Origin: Hyphomonadaceae bacterium
GTDB taxonomy: Bacteria > Pseudomonadota > Alphaproteobacteria > Caulobacterales > Hyphomonadaceae
Assembly (NCBI GenBank): GCA_947478925.1
Contig: CANJXY010000015.1
Coordinates: forward strand, 1 to 36,929
Length of the DNA stretch: 36,929 nucleotides
Direction: 5' to 3'
Position numbers and translations under genes: made by a program. The notes under the pieces are model-generated. The model had not been told where the DNA came from. It made no database searches and saw only the letters and a program-made list of their open reading frames with translations. Numbering within the stretch: position 1 is the first letter of the stretch; each line of letters starts with the position of its first letter. This document shows positions 32,716 to 36,929 of the stretch, in pieces.

Positions 32716-33075
32716 AGGGATTTGACAGATCCGCGCGACCGTCCAAGGATCAAGGAGCGCGCATCATGCGCCCAATCGACAGCAGGATAACCATGGCCGA
32801 TAGTCTCCCCATCCCTGATGCAGCTGTGCGGGATCCCAAATCCCTCCATATGGCGAGCCTCTGGATCGCCGAGGGCGGCCTCCACTGCAATGTGAAGATC
32901 GGCGTTTATGAGGGACGTCCCGATGTCACGGAATCCAAGGCCTGGGGCGTCATCATGGCGAGCATGGTGCGACTGGTCGCTGACGCCATGATCACCGACG
33001 GCAGGGCCGAAGGCCCCCCGGAGATCGTCGTCAATCAGATCTGGACGGCCTTCCACGAGGAACTGTCAAATCCCT
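32716..33075. repeat. 13-bp inverted repeats flanking the DUF5076 gene
   Basis: AGGGATTTGACAG at 32716-32728 recurs in inverse orientation as CTGTCAAATCCCT at 33063-33075. The first copy overlaps the TTGACA of the candidate DUF5076 promoter; the second is inside the gene's last codons. Perfect over 13 bp. Confidence 0.6.
32722..32750 (+). promoter_or_regulatory. Candidate promoter of the DUF5076 gene
   Basis: TTGACA (32722-32727), 17-base spacer, AAGGAT (32745-32750) as a weak -10. It lies between the fpr stop and the DUF5076 start. Confidence 0.4.
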
Positions 33076-33089
33076 CGCAGACGTCCTAG
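32766..33089 (+). CDS. DUF5076 family protein
   Basis: 107 residues from the ATG at 32766, with AAGGAG 8 bases upstream. A second ATG at 32793, itself preceded by AGGATAACC, gives MADSLPIPDAAVRDPKS, closer to the family N-terminus, so either start may be used. The family is small, cytoplasmic and uncharacterised; the core here is LWIAEGGLHCNVKIGVYEG and WGVIMASMVRLVADAM. Its TAG stop shares bases with the stop of the convergent monooxygenase gene. Confidence 0.8.
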   Translation: MRPIDSRITMADSLPIPDAAVRDPKSLHMASLWIAEGGLHCNVKIGVYEGRPDVTESKAWGVIMASMVRLVADAMITDGRAEGPPEIVVNQIWTAFHEELSNPSQTS

Positions 33090-34597
33090 GCCTCCACCTT
33101 CGCCTTGTCGTAGACGAACTCCTCGCCGTCGAGATCGATCTTCGGCAGCTCGTCCTTCTCGTGCCAGTAGTCCTGTGTGTGCTGCCACTCGCGCCTGTCG
33201 CCGCGCCTGGGCAGCAGGTGCATGCCGCGCATGATGTAGCCCGGGTTGAAATCTTCCGGGTCGATCCATGTCGACAGCTTCATGTCCTTGAGGCTCGGCG
33301 GGATCGCGACCTCGACACGTTTCGCGCCGCTCTTCTTCATGTGTTTCAACAGGCGGACAATGAAGTCCGCCACAATGTCCACCCGCAGCGTCCAGCTCGC
33401 GCGGAAATACCCGAACACCCACGCCATATTGGGCACGCCCGTGAACATCATGCCGCGATAGGTCACCGTATCGCCAAACTTCAGCGGCTTGCCATTGATG
33501 TGGAAATCGATCTCGCCGAGCGGCTCGAGGTCAAATCCCGTCGCCGTGACGATGATATCCGCCTCCAGCTCCTGACCGGACTTCAGCAGGATGCCCTTCT
33601 CCGTGAAGCGCTCGATCTCGTCCGTCACCACGGAGGCCTTGCCCGATGCGATGCCCTGGAACAGGTCGCCGTCCGGAATGAAGGCAATGCGCTGACGCCA
33701 CGGCCGGTAGGACGGCGTGAAATGCTTGTCGATGTCGTAGTCCTCGCCAAGGAACAGTTTCACAGCGGCCAGCAGTTCCGCCTTTACCGCTTCGGGTTCA
33801 TTGCGCGAGCGGGTCGTGAATTCGTCCTGCATCTTCAGGATCTGCCGGCGGGTGATCTCGTGGATCCATTCCTCGTCGACCTGCAACGCACGCAGCTGTT
33901 CGGCGATGTCGATCGCATTGCGGCCCGGTATGAAATAGGTCGGCGAGCGCTGCAGCATCGTCACATGGGCCGTGTCGTTCGCCACCGCCGGCACCAGTGT
34001 CGCGGCCGTGGCGCCCGAGCCGATGACGACCATCCGCTTGCCCTTGTAGTCAAGATCCTCGGGCCAGGTCTGCGGGTGAACGATCTTGCCTTTGAAATTC
34101 TCCATCCCTGCCCACTCGGGCGTGTAACCCTTTGAATGCCGGTAATAGCCCTGGCACATCCACAGGAAGCCGCACGTCATCCTAAGCATCGCGCCGTCCG
34201 ACTTGCGCTCGACCTGCAGCGTCCAGAGATTGTCCTTGCCCGACCATTCCGCCCGCTTGATCGTGTGGCCAAAGCGTATGTGCTTGCCGAGGTCGTTGTC
34301 GTCGATCACCTCGTTCATGTATTTCAGGATCTCGGAGGCCGCCGCGATCGGTGGGCCCACCCACGGCTTGAAGCGATAGCCGAACGTGTGCAGGTCGCTG
34401 TCTGAGCGGATGCCCGGATACTTGTGCGTGGTCCAGGTTCCACCGAACGTCTCCTGCGTCTCCAGAGCCACGAATTTAACGCCCGGCATTTGCGTCTTCA
34501 GATGATACGCCGCACCGACGCCCGAAATTCCCGCACCCACGATCAGGACGTCGAAATGCTCAGGCTTGGGGGAGGCTTTGGCTGCAGCGGCGCTCAT
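33086..34597 (-). CDS. Baeyer-Villiger-type flavin monooxygenase
   Basis: 503 residues. FAD-binding GAGISG (21-26), type I BVMO fingerprint [12 protein letters not shown] (168-179, F-x-G-x-x-x-H-x-x-x-W-P) and NADPH-binding GSGATAAT (193-200). [23 protein letters not shown] resembles the EthA-like branch of BVMOs. It would insert oxygen next to a ketone or oxidise a heteroatom using NADPH and O2; the substrate is unknown. It is divergent from acetyl-CoA synthetase across a 217-bp region. Confidence 0.93.
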   Translation of the reverse strand: MSAAAAKASPKPEHFDVLIVGAGISGVGAAYHLKTQMPGVKFVALETQETFGGTWTTHKYPGIRSDSDLHTFGYRFKPWVGPPIAAASEILKYMNEVIDDNDLGKHIRFGHTIKRAEWSGKDNLWTLQVERKSDGAMLRMTCGFLWMCQGYYRHSKGYTPEWAGMENFKGKIVHPQTWPEDLDYKGKRMVVIGSGATAATLVPAVANDTAHVTMLQRSPTYFIPGRNAIDIAEQLRALQVDEEWIHEITRRQILKMQDEFTTRSRNEPEAVKAELLAAVKLFLGEDYDIDKHFTPSYRPWRQRIAFIPDGDLFQGIASGKASVVTDEIERFTEKGILLKSGQELEADIIVTATGFDLEPLGEIDFHINGKPLKFGDTVTYRGMMFTGVPNMAWVFGYFRASWTLRVDIVADFIVRLLKHMKKSGAKRVEVAIPPSLKDMKLSTWIDPEDFNPGYIMRGMHLLPRRGDRREWQHTQDYWHEKDELPKIDLDGEEFVYDKAKVEA

Positions 34598-34667
34598 GCG
34601 GTCGTTTCCCGATATCTGTTTCGATCATCACACCAGACAGCGTCTGAAAGCGCCATCCCCTGACAGA

Positions 34668-34678
34668 GGTCAAATGAC
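34668..34678. promoter_or_regulatory. GGTCAAATGAC element upstream of acetyl-CoA synthetase
   Basis: Partial palindrome GTCA-AA-TGAC, identical over 11 bases to the core of the palindrome at 25843-25856. It lies 8 bases before the long dyad of the acs leader. Confidence 0.35.
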
Positions 34679-34685
34679 ATGGCTC

Positions 34686-34724
34686 AATTCGCGGAAGAAT
34701 GCCGTGCTGCGGCATTCGCGAATT
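34686..34724. promoter_or_regulatory. 39-bp dyad in the acs upstream region
   Basis: Outer arms AATTCGC (34686-34692) and GCGAATT (34718-34724) and inner arms GAATGCCG (34697-34704) and CGGCATTC (34710-34717), loop TGCTG, with a 4-base bulge on the left side only. It can fold as a 15-bp stem in RNA or DNA, about 90 bases upstream of the acs ATG. Confidence 0.6.
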
Positions 34725-34814
34725 CGTACGCTGGCCAATCTGGCGCCTTCAAGTCTCCGCCGAAATGCGCGATCAATCCGGCCAGCGCGAGAGACGCAAA
34801 TCTGGGAGCTGCCC

Positions 34815-36797
34815 ATGTCCGAGTCCGCCGTTTATCCGGTCCCGCCCGATTTCGCCGCCAATGCGCTGGTCGATGCCGCGAAGTACGAGAGCATGTACGC
34901 CGCCTCGGTGGCCGACCCCGAAGCCTTCTGGCGCGAGCATGGCCAGCGCCTCCAGTGGATCAAGCCGTATACGAAGGTCAAAAACGTCAACTGGGATATC
35001 GCGAAGACCAACAACCCGGCCGACCTTCATGTGAAGTGGTTCGAGGACGGCACCCTCAACGTCTCCGCTAACTGCATCGACCGCCACCTGCCCCACAAGG
35101 CCGATGACATTGCCATCGTGTTCGAAGGCGACGATCCCTCCGTCTCGAAGAAGATCACCTATGGCGAGCTCCATGCCGAAGTCTGCCGCTTCGCCAACGT
35201 GCTCAAGCATCGCGGTGTCAGAAAGGGTGATCGCGTCACTATCTATCTGCCGATGATCCCGGAGGCGGCCTACGCCATGCTGGCCTGCGCCCGCATCGGC
35301 GCAATCCATTCCATCGTCTTCGGCGGCTTCTCGCCCGACGCCCTCGCTGGACGGCTCGACGATTGCGCATCGGTCTGCGTCATCACCGCCGACGAAGGCG
35401 TGCGTGGCGGCAAGCCCATCCCGCTCAAGGCCAATGTCGACGAAGCCATCCTGCGCCTGGGCAATCGCTCGCCCGTGAAGTCCGTGATCGTCATCAAGCA
35501 CACCGGCGCAAGCTTACCCTTCGAGCCGGGCCGAGACGACTACTATTCGGTGCTCGCCAAGGACGTGCCCGACTTCTGTGCGCCCGAGGAAATGAGCGCC
35601 GAAGACCCGCTCTTCATCCTCTACACATCGGGCTCCACCGGAAAACCGAAGGGCGTTCTGCACACCACCGGCGGTTATCTCGTCTGGGCCTCGATGACCC
35701 ACGAAATCGTCTTCGACTACAAGCCGGGGGAAGTCTTCTGGTGCACCGCCGACGTCGGCTGGGTCACGGGTCACTCCTACGTCGTCTACGGTCCGCTTGC
35801 GAACGGCGCCACTACACTGATGTTCGAAGGCATCCCGACCTACCCGGATGCGTCGCGCTTCTGGAAGACGATCGACAAGCACAACGTCGCGATCTTCTAC
35901 ACCGCACCCACGGCCTTGCGCGCCCTGATGGGCGCAGGCGATCATTTCGTCACAGGCTCGTCGCGCAAATCGCTGCGCCTCATAGGCTCGGTCGGCGAGC
36001 CCATCAACCCCGAAGCGTGGGAGTGGTATTACCGCGTCGTCGGCGAGCAGCGCTGTCCCATCGTCGACACGTGGTGGCAGACCGAAACTGGCGCCACGCT
36101 GATGACGCCGCTCCCGGGCGCCCATGCGCTGAAGCCCGGCTCTGCCGCAAAACCCTTCTTCTCGATCATCCCGCAACTCGTTGACGACAAGGGAACGGTC
36201 CTCGAAGGCGCGACCTCCGGCAATCTCTGCATCCTCGATTCTTGGCCCGGCCAGATGCGCACGGTCTACGGAGACCATGCGCGCTTCGTCGACACCTACT
36301 TTCGTACCTACCCCGGCAAGTATTTCACGGGCGATGGCTGCCGCCGCGACGCTGACGGCTACTACTGGATCACCGGCCGCGTCGACGATGTCATCAATGT
36401 ATCCGGCCATCGCCTCGGCACCGCCGAAGTCGAGAGCGCACTCGTTGCGCATCCGAAAGTAGCCGAAGCCGCCGTCGTCGGTTACCCGCACCACATCAAG
36501 GGTCAGGGCATCTACGCCTATGTCTCGCTGATGGCCGGGGAAGCCCCCACAAATGATCAGGAAAGTGACGTCCTTCGCAAGGAACTCGTGTCCTGGGTGC
36601 GCAAGGAGATCGGCCCGATCGCGACGCCTGATGTCATACAGTTCGCCCCCGGACTGCCCAAGACACGGTCCGGCAAGATCATGCGGCGCATCCTGCGCAA
36701 GATCGCCGAGAACGACTTTTCCAACCTGGGTGATACATCAACTCTTGCTGACCCGGCCGTTGTCGACGACCTCGTCAAGAATCGGGCAAGCAAGTAG
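34815..36797 (+). CDS. acsA: Acetyl-CoA synthetase
   Basis: 660 residues, close to the usual ~650. It activates acetate with ATP and CoA to acetyl-CoA through acetyl-AMP. Visible: N-terminal [23 protein letters not shown] loop [47 protein letters not shown], the hinge [20 protein letters not shown], and the A10 Lys K621 in [11 protein letters not shown], the site of regulatory acetylation in this enzyme family. The ATG at 34815 gives the family N-terminus and follows GGGAG; the frame is open back to 34566 but that part overlaps the monooxygenase and is not coding-like. The upstream dyad may regulate it. Confidence 0.97.
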   Translation: MSESAVYPVPPDFAANALVDAAKYESMYAASVADPEAFWREHGQRLQWIKPYTKVKNVNWDIAKTNNPADLHVKWFEDGTLNVSANCIDRHLPHKADDIAIVFEGDDPSVSKKITYGELHAEVCRFANVLKHRGVRKGDRVTIYLPMIPEAAYAMLACARIGAIHSIVFGGFSPDALAGRLDDCASVCVITADEGVRGGKPIPLKANVDEAILRLGNRSPVKSVIVIKHTGASLPFEPGRDDYYSVLAKDVPDFCAPEEMSAEDPLFILYTSGSTGKPKGVLHTTGGYLVWASMTHEIVFDYKPGEVFWCTADVGWVTGHSYVVYGPLANGATTLMFEGIPTYPDASRFWKTIDKHNVAIFYTAPTALRALMGAGDHFVTGSSRKSLRLIGSVGEPINPEAWEWYYRVVGEQRCPIVDTWWQTETGATLMTPLPGAHALKPGSAAKPFFSIIPQLVDDKGTVLEGATSGNLCILDSWPGQMRTVYGDHARFVDTYFRTYPGKYFTGDGCRRDADGYYWITGRVDDVINVSGHRLGTAEVESALVAHPKVAEAAVVGYPHHIKGQGIYAYVSLMAGEAPTNDQESDVLRKELVSWVRKEIGPIATPDVIQFAPGLPKTRSGKIMRRILRKIAENDFSNLGDTSTLADPAVVDDLVKNRASK

Positions 36798-36815
36798 CCC
36801 TATGACAGGGGCATA

Positions 36816-36929
36816 GTGGCGCGCGAAAAAGGCATACTCGAGGACTGGAACGACGCACGGGGGTTCGGCTTCATCCGCCGCCCCACCGGCGCCGATAAGC
36901 TGTACGTGCACATCAAGTCGATCGGTAAA
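36816..36929 (+). CDS. Cold-shock-domain protein, N-terminus (cut by window end)
   Basis: A GTG at 36816, preceded by AGGGG, opens a frame that continues past the window edge. The 38 visible residues start a cold-shock domain: GILEDWNDARGFGFI with RNP1-like RGFGFI (15-20), then LYVHIKS with RNP2-like YVHIK (30-34). Such domains bind single-stranded RNA or DNA. The WNDARGFGFI form is often seen in CSD proteins carrying a C-terminal DUF1294 membrane domain; the missing part would decide. Confidence 0.85.
   Translation, partial: MAREKGILEDWNDARGFGFIRRPTGADKLYVHIKSIGK

Overview
The window looks like a piece of an alphaproteobacterial chromosome, probably Caulobacterales/Hyphomonadaceae-like. The reasons are the high GC content with strong GC at third codon positions, a DUF1476 (F1-ATPase zeta inhibitor) gene, entericidin-type lipoproteins, a phoR...pstB-phoU-phoB cluster, a large TonB-dependent receptor and several M13 metallopeptidase lipoproteins. 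The genus cannot be set from the sequence alone. I see no rRNA, tRNA, CRISPR array, IS element or phage gene.

Layout. 1-6.3 kb is a dispersed purine region. purB, purC, purS and purQ all lie on the minus strand, but they are separated by a DUF1476 gene, a small membrane-protein ORF, a non-coding stretch ending in a strong plus-strand terminator, two entericidin-like lipoproteins and a DUF486 membrane protein. 6.4-13.1 kb holds a GNAT acetyltransferase and the Pho regulatory genes (phoR, pstB, phoU, phoB, all minus). Where pstC and pstA would normally sit there is instead a divergent indoleamine 2,3-dioxygenase gene and a DUF6607 lipoprotein. The pstB/IDO intergenic region carries a 35-bp dyad whose arms are DnaA-box sequences. 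13.2-19.6 kb is a tandem array of three M13 zinc-metallopeptidase lipoproteins. 19.7-22 kb holds an ATP-grasp gene and a FolC/Mur-ligase-like gene 13 bp apart, together resembling the two catalytic modules of cyanophycin synthetase on separate proteins. This is the best candidate for an undescribed system here.

22-25.8 kb is a tight minus-strand operon aguA-aguB-murI-patatin: agmatine to putrescine, D-glutamate synthesis and a lipase. 26.1-30.4 kb has a TonB-dependent receptor and a PMT/ArnT-like glycosyltransferase. 30.5-36.9 kb holds an RND/HlyD adaptor without its pump, ferredoxin-NADP reductase, a DUF5076 protein, a Baeyer-Villiger-type monooxygenase, acetyl-CoA synthetase preceded by a long dyad, and the start of a cold-shock-domain protein cut by the window edge.

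The purine genes make IMP/AMP precursors; PstB/PhoU/PhoR/PhoB sense phosphate; the M13 enzymes would degrade peptides at the envelope; AguA/AguB make putrescine from agmatine; AcsA activates acetate. The substrate of the ATP-grasp/Mur-ligase pair is unknown.
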